Positions 42,201 to 51,830 of a stretch of DNA of 64,000 nt are shown piece by piece. The notes under the pieces are model-generated. The model did not search any database. It was given only the letters and a program-made list of their open reading frames with translations, and had not been told where the DNA came from. Source of the stretch: Muricea muricata (taxonomy: Eukaryota > Cnidaria > Anthozoa > Malacalcyonacea > Plexauridae); NCBI GenBank assembly GCA_963855995.1, contig OY979728.1, forward strand, positions 9,942,004 through 10,006,003, in the 5' to 3' direction. Made by a program: the position numbers and the translations under genes. How positions within the stretch are numbered: the first letter of the stretch is position 1; each line of letters begins with the position of its first letter.

Positions 42201-45200
42201 TCTTTCTTTAGTGACTGTTTGAAAAGCGTTATTTTTGGAGAGGAAGATATATGTGATGAGCGATGTTGTCAAAAATTTTTTTGTGATGCACTGGACTCTT
42301 AAAATCATTCTTTTGCTGTCATATCAGAGCTGTTATATACAACTGAGATGGAAACATTAACATTATTTATAAAATTCATGAAGAAAACAGAAAAGAGATA
42401 CATAATTTGGTCAATATTAGGAATCGGGTAAAGATTTTGAGCACACAAGCAGTCCGCCATCTTGGATTTTCAAGAATATCTATGTTTACTGTATTGGAAT
42501 AAAATATAGAGCACTTCATACAATCGTAAAGAGTGTAAAGTATTTTCTATGAAATTTCATAAATTTTATTGTATCTCAACAAATTTTATAATATTAGTAC
42601 AAAAAATGCGTAAATACAGATTCAATATTTAGTATGGAACCCTTTGGCTTTGCACACTTTAACACGACGCTCTCTTCACTTTCTCCATCTCCGTGTACGT
42701 CCACACTTGGTCAATGATGTTCATGTCAGGACTGGGCCAGCCAGTTTAGAACGGTCAAGCTGCCATCTCGCTTCTTATTCGCCAGGTATATCTTGATTAC
42801 CCTAGCGGTGTGCTTGGGGTCGTTATCGTGCTGAAAAACAAAGTTTTTTTTCCAATGAGAGCCTTCCCGACAGGCACGGCGTGGTACATACTGCCTCAAA
42901 CTGCTTCCAAAAAAGATGAAACTTTTTCTCATCAGTGAACATAACTTTTCTCCATTGCCCAGGCGCCCATGTTTTGTGAGTTCGGGCCCATACAAGTCTT
43001 AGGTTTGCGTACAGCTACATAACCTCCAAGACCTGCACCTTTCAAGGTCTTTCGAACAAGCCTTGAGGACACTTTTTTACCAGTTGCTTCTTCCAGATTA
43101 AAATTTCCGTTCTGTCCATGGCGCCGGGCACTCTAGTTCACCGTACTTGGTGAAAGGTTCATCCTGTCTGCAATGTGCGGGAAAGAGTAGCCTTCATCCC
43201 GCAGAATTTTCATCTGTGCTCTTTCTGTCTCTGTTGTTTCTCTTCTGGGCGCCATTCTGGGTTTTTTTTAGTCTTCTTCTGAGATATAACCAACAGCAGC
43301 TATAGCTTACGCTTTGTACCCGACATCACCAGCCAAAGCTTACGCTTCCTGTAGAAGTAGCCATATCTCCAGTACTTCATACGTTTTGAACTTATCATAG
43401 TAAACATTTTTCGTGTTTACATATTTTATTCCAATACTGTACGTCACAAGCGGGATCACGCGACATTTGATGATTGACAAGCAGTGATCAGAACCAATCA
43501 GAAACTTGTTTCTATTTGCTATTTGATACCACATATTAAGTAGCATTTTGGCCAACTAATGTTTGTTACGCACTTTCTTATGAGTAATTTTTTAAGGCTT
43601 ATTCCACTTGTGACGTCACGTAATGAGTTCAAAAATTTATCCAAGATGGCAAAAAGCTGACATGTTTGAGTCCAAATGTCTTAAGAATCAAGCTAGATAT
43701 GAAAAAGCTGTAACACGCTTTGTCGGTTATTCCAAAAGCTCTTTCAATTAAGCAAAGAGTATTCTTTGTTGCCAATACCCTTTAAATATTATTCATTTCT
43801 TTGAGATTGGGAACGAATACCAACGTTTTCGTGCAGTACGATTAAGCATTTGCATCCGATCTGTATCTGATCTTAAACCACTCGCCTTCTGCTCGTGTTT
43901 GTAAATCAGATACAGATCGGCCTCTCATGTTTTATCTATTACACGTTTATGCGATGGAATCATTAACATCATATATTTATGAATATCATAGCGATACATA
44001 ATGTATCATTTGTTTGACGTTAGCGAGGGCCACTTTTTTAAACAATTAACCCGATATTATTCATAAAATAGACCTACAAAAAGTTCCAACTGATATTCCT
44101 CGGCTAATGTGATTTATTCAACTCTATCTGTTTGATATATCACGTGTACATGAATTCTTGCTTAAGCTTGCTATTGTGTCATCGTTTGCACTCTTTGTAA
44201 TTGCATTCAGATGATTTTCAACGACGTCGCGACATTGCGAATGAATCGTCGTTAAAAATTGAGTACGCACAATCAAATAGGCAAGTAGATTTCATTTTAA
44301 AATATATATTTTAATGATATATTTTTTATAATAAATTTAGGATAATTTTTAAAGTCTAGCGTGCATTTTGGCCTAGAAGCTGGTTACAAAATTTGTTCCT
44401 GTTAAATATAAAATCTTGCAAGACTGAATATGAGTTTTGTAACCCTTAATATAGATTTTGTAAGCTTGAATATAAATTTTGTAAGGCTGAATTAAAGTCA
44501 TGGAAAAGTCTTATAAGAATCTTTGTTAGAGAATGATAAACTCGGACGGTTCTCGCAAGATATCGTGATTGGTCGGTGGCTTGCAGATAAATTATTTGCC
44601 TCTGTCTTTGGCATCGGCAAAATAATTGATCTTCTCGCCACCGACAAATCACGACATTTTGCTTAACCTTGTCGAATAATTAATAATTATTTTTATTTTA
44701 TTATGAAGACTTTATCGAGAAATACTGTACTTAGCATACAAATATGCGAGTTAACATGGATCTAGACAACTGGATAGTTTATATGCAAAAGACAATAGGT
44801 ATAGGTTAAAAAGGCATCTGTTAATGAAATATCACTTAAACCGTCCGCGATATAAAATTATGTTCTCTGTTACGTAATTTCCTCGTCCGTTTGTACGATT
44901 CCCTAAAGTTGAAAATGCATATTTAGAAGGGTCTACTTTTTCGATACACCTTGCATAATGTAGTGCATGTTTATAAATGTAAATATACAAGGTTGGTAAA
45001 AAAACTGATACCCTTTCAAATTCAATGTCTAAAACAAAATCTAATTCCCTGTGGAAGTTAAAATGCATAATTCTGGCCGTGCAAGATTTGTGAGAAATAA
45101 GACAAAGTCAGAAACGAGACAACAAAACAGACCCATGGGAATAAACCGTAATGTAATTCGCGGCTAATTTGAATTTGAAAGGGCATCAGTTTTTTTTACT

Positions 45201-46905
45201 CGCCCTGTATAAATATTTTCTTCTTTTTTTCTAGATCAAAGAAGCGAGATCATTAGCTTTGCGATTCATGTCTTTGCATCCTTGCTGCATCCGAGTTATC
45301 CCGTATGAAAATAAGGGTGACGGCAGCAAGCTCATAACGATGTGCTTGTATGTGAGTACTAATGGCAAGGGAATTCCAGAAGAAGTAAGAGAAGACGCGA
45401 AGGAAATGTTTGAAAATTATGACATTGAGTTTGATGACCTCCAAAAACGTCCTCCAAGTAAGCTTTTTATCCCACTTCCTTCGTCGGAAAAGCGACAAAA
45501 CAAAAAATTATTAGATCTGTCCAGGAAAATCAAGGAAAATCTTCATCTTTTCGATAACCGATTAAATGTAACAGCCGTCCAAGCATCTTATAAAGTAAAA
45601 GAATCTAAAGAGCAGAGCATTCCATGTATTGCAGTATTTGTCCTAGGCAAAACTAAAGTTCCCGCAGGAGAAACCGATATGAAGACGATAAAAGACGACA
45701 ATTACCTCTTATTTCAGGATATCGAGTTTGACGTTGTCGAAGGGTATTATCAACCAGCAATTCGTCGCCCATTACAGGCTTCCTATACCCGCTCTTTGCG
45801 TTCTGGCTTCGGAATAGGCGTGGAAGGATCAGATTATGCTGGAACGTTGGGAGGATTTTTGGAAGACGAAACTGGGAAGCATTATATTCTCTCAAACTGG
45901 CATGTGCTCCGTCCACATGATAAAAAGAATGAGGATGTTATCGTTCAGCCTGCTTGGTGCGACTATGAAGTTATGTGTAAGGAAGCTGAGGCTAATTTAG
46001 AAAGAGAAGAATGCACAAAAACTCCTGCTATAGAAAGAGAGAAAGAGAAGAGAGTGTTTGGGGATCTTGACTTGGAGAAAGAAACTGAGGAAAGTATAAA
46101 GGAGGCAACTGAGGAATTAAAGAAAACCAAAAGTAGAAAGCCAAGACAAATTGGAACGTTCGTGGATGGCTTGCGACAGAACGTACCCGTAGACGGCAAA
46201 TTAGGCGGAGACAAAATATACGTTGATGCAGCTATTGCCGAATTAGACGAAACGGAGGAGGCTCGTATGATATGGGAGAAGAAGAGGTATCCTGATCTAT
46301 TCGGCTTTGAAGAACAAGGTACTAGTGATAAAATTGTTAATTTTGAAGGCTTTATTAACGAACTTCGTACAGGCGACACCGAGAAACTGAGATTTAAGAA
46401 GTATGGGCGAACAACGGGGTGTACCGATGAAGGTTTTATTGACGACGTAGTAAGGGATTTGTATGTCACAGTTTTTCATGATCAGAATACTGCTTCTAGA
46501 GATGACCGGATCGCTTCTGTATTGTCTCACGTCCCGTATCCGTTCTGTAAGAATTGTAAATTTTCAGATACCAATGAGAGAGTACTCAACTACGACAAAA
46601 AGAAGTGCACAAGTTGTGACAACACACTGAAGAAAAGTGACCAGTTTGGGCAGTTTTGGGCTCGTAATTGTTTCGTTATCCGCCAGCGTACAGATGCTTT
46701 CTGTGTTCAGGGCGATTCAGGTGCCTTGGTATTTGACGAAAAGGGTAATGCCTGTGGCTTATTGCACGGTGTTTTTGATGATTACACTCGTACCTTCTTT
46801 TTCGGTTTAGCTTCGCCGCTTTCTTTCACTTTGAAAGCTCTGGAACAGAAATCGGGAAAAAGAGGACTTAAACTATGGTCTACTAAAGGGGCGGAAGACA
46901 TTTGA
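33270..46905 (+). CDS. gene A: RRM-like x4, KH-like region, C-terminal trypsin-like serine protease
   Basis: Eight exons: 33270-33450, 38900-39003, 39173-39413, 40213-40455, 40561-40800, 40900-41531, 41780-42187, 45235-46905. They total 3720 nt, 1239 residues, all phases consistent. RRM-like units start TIVVWNFPEDVGEDELTAHF, TIYVSDLKDSTTTDAITFFF, SILLAKNLNPKTSKQTFKNF and GIKISNLPQDTTTDDIKFKF, the set-up seen in PARP14-like proteins. Exons 6-7 hold shortened KH-like sequence. Exon 8 (residues 684-1239) has two related strand-rich modules (each ending near YDIEFDDLQ / QDIEFDVVEGYY), then a chymotrypsin-fold protease: His906 in ILSNWHVL, Asp1014 in VDAAIAEL, Ser1178 in VQGDSGALVF. A four-cysteine knuckle (C1121-x2-C1124-x16-C1141-x2-C1144) sits before the serine. 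There is no signal peptide, so it acts inside the cell. Function is unknown; an RNA-guided or RNA-triggered protease is a hypothesis. Confidence 0.85.
33735..37865. mobile_element. TTAA-targeting transposon inserted in the left end of the outer element
   Basis: Terminal repeats GGAGGCCCCCTACAGTTT and AAACTGTAGGGAGCCTCC (one mismatch) are bounded by TTAA at 33731-33734 and 37866-37869. The target lies 8 bases inside the outer element's left terminus. Without its own nested insertion it is about 2.1 kb. No intact transposase remains. A short hairpin at about 36896-36975 (AAATCGCCAGTGTAGTTTTT and its complement) lies within. Confidence 0.75.
33899..35941. mobile_element. long-TIR element (~235-bp arms) nested inside the TTAA element
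   Basis: CATAGATATAGGAGACCTAG at the left is mirrored at the right end, and homology continues for about 235 bases (shared ATTCAAAATGGCGGCTCAAC, TTTTGCATTTTACGTCGTCC). A perfect 8-bp target-site duplication GTGGGAGT lies at 33891-33898 and 35942-35949. It is 2043 bp with no sizeable open frame. CA termini with an 8-bp TSD fit hAT or P superfamilies. Confidence 0.85.
42489..43439 (-). mobile_element. Tc1/mariner element with decayed transposase, in gene A intron 7
   Basis: Terminal repeats CTGTATTGGAATAAAATAT and ATATTTTATTCCAATACTG are flanked by TA (42487-42488 and 43440-43441). On the minus strand it encodes a Tc1 transposase with helix-turn-helix remnants (APRRETTETERAQMKILRDE near 43250) and the catalytic-core words FQHDNDPKHTAR and LAQSPDMN. 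Frameshifts and a stop interrupt it, so it is not active. Confidence 0.85.
42726..43255 (-). pseudogene. Tc1 transposase pseudogene
   Basis: Reading from about 43255 leftwards, the DNA-binding part, a TGKKVSSRLVRKTLK stretch, KTWAPGQWRKVMFTDEKKF (second DDE block) and FQHDNDPKHTARVIKIYL are found in at least two frames. Shifts lie near 43140 and 42900. The length is below the usual 340 residues. Confidence 0.75.
43857..44656. repeat. two short hairpin repeats and a 22-bp triplet repeat in gene A intron 7
   Basis: 43857-43921 pairs CCGATCTGTATCTGAT with ATCAGATACAGATCGG. 44563-44656 pairs CGTGATTGGTCGGTGGC with GCCACCGACAAATCACG. Between them, near 44415-44490, a unit like TTGTAAGCTTGAATATAAAT occurs about three times in tandem. 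Confidence 0.6.
44988..45207. mobile_element. TA-flanked MITE just before the protease exon
   Basis: Ends CAAGGTTGGTAAAAAAACTG and CAGTTTTTTTTACTCGCCCTG are mirror images with mismatches, continuing through GATACCCTTTCAAATTCAA. TA on each side fits a Tc1/mariner-type MITE. Its right end lies 27 bases before the exon at 45235, so it supplies part of the polypyrimidine neighbourhood. Confidence 0.7.
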
Positions 46906-47756
46906 ATTAACATTCGCTATATATAAGCAAGCATGTAAAAACTAACAAAATGCTGGACTACAGCTTCTAGACGGACGTTATATAGCTCGCATTGCTTCCT
47001 TCTCGTTTTGATCATGGGTCACCGATTTGTGCTCTACAAACTTTTGGACTTATAAACACGCATGAGAGAACACGCAGACGCGTAATTAAATATATTATAA
47101 ACCTTCCATTCTCGACAAACCTTGAGTATAATACAAGATAATGCTCCCTGCATCGCATTCCTATATTCTACCGACGATCTAGTCTTTAAAAACGCTTTTG
47201 ATGTGACACAATCGTCTATTTTCCCGTCTATGCCGCAGACAGAGCATCACGGTCATCAGCCAATACAACAACACAATATGTTGTACAAAGATGTGAAGGC
47301 CAGAACACTGCACGAGGGAACCAATTGCTGCAACACCAAACTTTAACGTGTTGCAGCAACAAACTTTATCATCTAAACATGGAAATTTTTTTAAAACCTT
47401 TGTCACCGTGGTAATTTTCCCTCTCGTAAACGGTCGATGCCTTCGGAAACGGTCGTTGCCACCATTGATGTCGTTCCGTTTAAAATTTTATGACAAGTAA
47501 CGTGTTGCAGCGAGCAGGTTTTCTGTGCATGACATGTTTTCATGTGGCAATATTTTGGTGACGTCACAACAGGGATAAGCCATTCAAAGTTTCTCCTAAA
47601 TACCTTCCACCAATAAAATATTTGTGCTGAAATCCGTAACACTTACCGTGTGTGTGGTTACTGGTTAAAGAGTAATCCTTGTGTCGTAAGAAAAAAATTG
47701 CGTGATCCCAGTTGTGACGTGTCATGCATATCTACAAATATCCAAGATAGCGGACA
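46906..47756. other. 3' flank of gene A, no further gene seen
   Basis: It contains the presumed 3' UTR and spacer. A short palindromic word (TTGCTGCAACACC / GTGTTGCAGCAA type) repeats near 47320-47360 and 47500. Confidence 0.45.
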
Positions 47757-47760
47757 TTAA

Positions 47761-50563
47761 GGTAGTCATTCCCCTTTAAAATGTAATTTTTGAAAAAAAA
47801 ATCAAATTTTTAAAATTTATATATTTAGGTACTTTAAGTATTATACTTTAAGATAACATGGCTTGTTTTGTTGAAAAAATGCATATTTGTGAGAAAATAG
47901 GTGTTTAAGAAGCCCTATTTAAAAAATTTCCCCATAGCAACGCCATAGCAACGCGTTTTCCTTCCAAATTTGCTTGATTATTTCACTGACAAAGCGTATT
48001 TTTTTGAATTAAACTTTTGATGTATGTTATTTAAAGCTATGCCAGTAGATCTCTTTGTGATTGGTTCATTTTCGTAGGCATAGCAACGCGCTGACTTCTC
48101 AAACTCGAGGTCGATTTGTGGCGAGCTGTGTAAAAAATTGTGTCAGAAAATTGCTGTTTTTTTCGCGTTTATAAGTTGAAATATTGTTGTTACAGTGTAG
48201 AATTACATTCCTAAGGTTGTTCTGAGTGTAATTCAGAGTGAATAGATGGGGAACTCGAAAAATAGAGCAAGAAAAAAGAAGAAGATACCACCGTCAAGGA
48301 AGAAGAATATAATCCAAGATGGCGGCCCAAGCTACAAAGATCGTGGACCTTCTGCGAAAAAAATCAGCCAGAATACAGAATTGCTTCGTGGTATGACGGA
48401 AAACATTGATAGTACTGTAAAAGAAGGAACTATTTTAATGGACTTATCCATACTATGCAATGTATTTGACAATGTTTTGAAGTGCCCTGATTGTGGATGT
48501 GATATAAAGTCACATGCTGACATGAAAAAGAAATGTGGATATTCCAATTACCTCGTGTTACAATGTGAAAGTATGGAGTGTGATTGGGAGTATTCTTTTA
48601 ATACTTCAAAGAAACAAGGTCATTCTTATGAAATGAATGTAAGAACAGTCTTAGCTTTCAGGGAAATTGGCAAAGGGCATAATGCCATGACTACCTTCAA
48701 CAAGGTCATGAACATGCCTCCTCCACTAACCCGTCGTGTCTTCACAAAGATCCAAAATGAAAAGGTTTTGCCTGCTGTAAAGAAGTTGGCTTCTGATAGT
48801 ATGATCAACAATGCCTATCAAGTCAGAGATGAAATAGCAAATGATGATGGTGAATGTGGAGTGTCGATCGACGGTACTTGGCAGAAGCGAGGATATTCGT
48901 CCCATAATGGGATTGTTACTGTGATCTCCTTGGATACGAAGAAATGCCTGGATGTGGAAGTGTTGTCAGACAAGTGCCAAGAATGCCAAAAGTGGGGGGA
49001 AAAGATTAATGACCCAGGCTACAATGCATGGAAAGCATCCCATGAATGCAAGATCAATCATGAAGGAAGCGCTGGCAGTATGGAGACAACTGGTGCCGTT
49101 CGGATTTTTAAAAGGTCGGTGGCTACGAGAGGGCTGAAATATATGAACATGCTTGGAGATGGGGACTCCTCAACCTATAACAGTATTGTTGAAAGCCAGC
49201 CATATGGAGAGGATTCTATTCCAAACAAATTAGAGTGTATCGGCCATGTTCAAAAAAGGGTTGGAAGTCGTCTACGCAAACTGAAGAGTTCGAACAAAGG
49301 AGTGAAATTGGCTGATGGGAAAGGTTTGGCTGGTAAAGGTAGGCTGACTGACAGTAAAATTGATGTGTTGCAAAACTATTATGGCTTGGCAATCAGGGAA
49401 AACCTTGATGATGTTGGTAAAATGGCCAAGTCCATAGAAGCGTCTCTTTACCATGTTGCATCAACTGCCGAGAATCCACAGCATCATCTCTGCCCAGAAG
49501 GAAAGGACAGTTGGTGTGGATATAAGAGAGACAAGGAAGAATATAAACATAAAAATGGAATACCAAGCTGTATTGTTGATATGATCAAGCCAGTATACAA
49601 AGACCTTAGCAAATCTGAACTGCTAAGTAAATGTACTCATGGCTTGACACAAAATGTTAACGAGTGTCTGAACAGGCTCATCTGGGACAGATGCCCTAAG
49701 TCTACTTATGTTGAGCAAGAAACTGTGGCTCTTGCCACCTACCTGGCTATTCTTAAGTTTAATGATGGTGACATTTCCTTCTTGAAGTTATTTCAGGACC
49801 TTGATGTAACTCCTGGTATTTTCACTGGTAAAGCCTCGGAGGAATGTGACAACTCGAGGATAAAACTGTCGGCAAAAAAGAGCTCAGAACAAGTGAAGAA
49901 GAGAAGAAAGATACTGAGGCACCAAAGAAAACACTATATAGACACTACAGAAGACCAAGAAGGTGTTACCTATGAAGCAGGTGCTTTCTAGAGACTATAT
50001 AAACCAGAACAAAACATTAAAGTACTATTTTCTCAATTTCACAGTTTTCTCATTTCAGTTAATCTTTGTGACAGCATATCTTTCTGAATATTTAGTGTAA
50101 AAGGTTGAAACTTGGTATGTTTATGGCTTTTAACATTATCTAGTAACTGACCATTTTTAATTTTTCATATTTTTCATTAGTAATGTATAAATGAGGTTTA
50201 ATTACCTAATTAGCTGTAAAAAATCCCTGTTTTTTCCTAATGTGCAGATTTTTTACCAAATTTTTTGCAAAAATGTTTTAAAGTGAAAATAAAGATGGTC
50301 AGTTACTAGATCATGTTATAAGCTTTCAAAATATATGTCATTTATGTTCTTCTGATTAACGGTGTGTGTGGTATCATGTTTCATGCGACGCCATTTTTTG
50401 GCTAATTAGCGGGCGGCCATATTGGATAATTAGTGTAATTAATGAGTAACCTGAAAATTTTTTTTAGATTTTGATTTTTATCACTGTGCCCCTTAAAAAA
50501 ATGTTTTTGCTGAGTCTGTACCTTGTAAAATAAAAAAAAATGCTTTAAAGGGGAATGACCACC
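47761..50563 (+). mobile_element. complete TTAA-flanked DNA transposon (Kolobok-like) with transposase gene
   Basis: Terminal repeats GGTAGTCATTCCCCTTTAAA (left) and TTTAAAGGGGAATGACCACC (right) differ at one base. Both ends are flanked by TTAA (47757-47760 and 50564-50567). The 2803-bp element holds one uninterrupted transposase frame. TTAA target choice fits Kolobok or piggyBac; the transposase is not piggyBac-like. Confidence 0.88.
48246..49991 (+). CDS. Mutator-like-domain transposase of the TTAA element
   Basis: One open exon of 581 residues, no stop or frameshift. The N-terminus is basic (NSKNRARKKKKIPPSRKKN), followed by a possible zinc ribbon (CPDCGCDI ... CGYSNYLVLQC). The catalytic core resembles the Mutator-like transposase family: first Asp in GVSIDGTWQKRG, then HECKINHEGSAGSM, second Asp in LGDGDSSTYN, CIGHVQKRVGSRLRKLK, and a candidate Glu in TQNVNECLNRLIW. 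This gives a D/D/E set in the expected order. The C-terminus is Lys-rich. The intact frame and near-identical terminal repeats point to a young, possibly mobile copy. It is a cut-and-paste enzyme for the element and has no role in the flanking genes. Confidence 0.85.
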   Translation: MGNSKNRARKKKKIPPSRKKNIIQDGGPSYKDRGPSAKKISQNTELLRGMTENIDSTVKEGTILMDLSILCNVFDNVLKCPDCGCDIKSHADMKKKCGYSNYLVLQCESMECDWEYSFNTSKKQGHSYEMNVRTVLAFREIGKGHNAMTTFNKVMNMPPPLTRRVFTKIQNEKVLPAVKKLASDSMINNAYQVRDEIANDDGECGVSIDGTWQKRGYSSHNGIVTVISLDTKKCLDVEVLSDKCQECQKWGEKINDPGYNAWKASHECKINHEGSAGSMETTGAVRIFKRSVATRGLKYMNMLGDGDSSTYNSIVESQPYGEDSIPNKLECIGHVQKRVGSRLRKLKSSNKGVKLADGKGLAGKGRLTDSKIDVLQNYYGLAIRENLDDVGKMAKSIEASLYHVASTAENPQHHLCPEGKDSWCGYKRDKEEYKHKNGIPSCIVDMIKPVYKDLSKSELLSKCTHGLTQNVNECLNRLIWDRCPKSTYVEQETVALATYLAILKFNDGDISFLKLFQDLDVTPGIFTGKASEECDNSRIKLSAKKSSEQVKKRRKILRHQRKHYIDTTEDQEGVTYEAGAF

Positions 50564-50567
50564 TTAA

Positions 50568-51830
50568 AGATTTCAAGTCAAAATATCTTACCAAATAAGG
50601 CAGATATAAAAATTCTGTAATAGACTTCTATATATTGTTTTGGAGTCTCTTTCAAATAAGACAATAAATATTTTTGTTGTCATTTCCCGAAAAAGATGGC
50701 AGCATGTACATTTTACAAGAATGCATTGGGGGAATTTACCGTGAGTAAAAGGCCTGGAACTATCTATCAAATAGAAATTTATTTTGCTGTTTTTAGTCAT
50801 TCGTATCTTTTATTTTCCTTTATGAAAGTTTGTAATTATAGTAAGTCTACCAGAAATTTGGAACCGAAGTAAATTATACCTAATGAGAAATTAGTTTGGC
50901 TCGAAAAATGGTTTCTATTTGACAACTAGTGCCAGTACTTTTCCGCGTTTCAGAATATAGATATATTTTGAGAGAATCTCAAATGCAGGAGACGGGGTGA
51001 TATATCTACACATACGTCAATCTCGCCGCTGAGGTTGTAAATTGTCGATTTCGCAATTTAAGGCTATCTTAACTGTCATCTTACGAGCTCCGAAAGGCCT
51101 CCGAGGATATTTTTACTCTTGTTCTTTAAACAATCGAGTCACACCTTTATTCTCAATTTACGGAGCATTTTTGTTGAGATTCACGACTTATTATTACGGG
51201 CGTAGACAAGCATTTCAAGACATTGACCAATCACCGTTCACGGAAATACCACCTTTTACCACCCTCTTTAAAAAAAGGTAGAACTTGCTTTGCTAAACCC
51301 ATTTAGGAAATATAAAATCAATGATTGTGCTTGGCAAGTTTATAAGTCATGCTGGCTAGCTATGCAAACTGACACGTACTGCCTCTAGTAAACTAAAAGT
51401 GAAAGCTTGTCCTATACACAACAGGTGGCCCATGCAAATAAATTATGTAAATAAGATTATATGTCATAACACAAAAGTCGTAGTATAGTTTCCCTTGAAA
51501 TGTATGCCTAATAACATTTTATTCCATGAGTAACACTATACCTAAACGTCTTTGTTAATTGGACGAAACAACTCTTCGTGTTCGAACCGAAAATTAGCTG
51601 GCCATTTGCAGTTTAGACGTGTATAAAAATCCTTTCAAAATATGCCACGGAAGTCAGCCGGAAATAGTGGCTAAATCTATGTAACGAAAGTCCAAGAATT
51701 GCTGCACTCTTCCCGGAATTGATGCGAAGCTGAATTCTGAGCAGCTCAAACTACAGAGCACGTCGACAAGCGATGTATTTTGGTGCAGTTTTGATTTGGG
51801 GCTAGCAAGCCTCGCAGCGTTTCAAGAATT
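50568..51830. other. upstream region of gene B
   Basis: Spacer after the transposon. No exon was recognised. Sequence similarity to gene A begins around the gene B start codon, so the promoter itself is not obviously shared. Confidence 0.45.

Noticed and set aside
45963..46469. 168-codon minus-strand frame opposite the protease exon
   Set aside because: Antisense shadow; no domain, and gene A is well supported on the plus strand.
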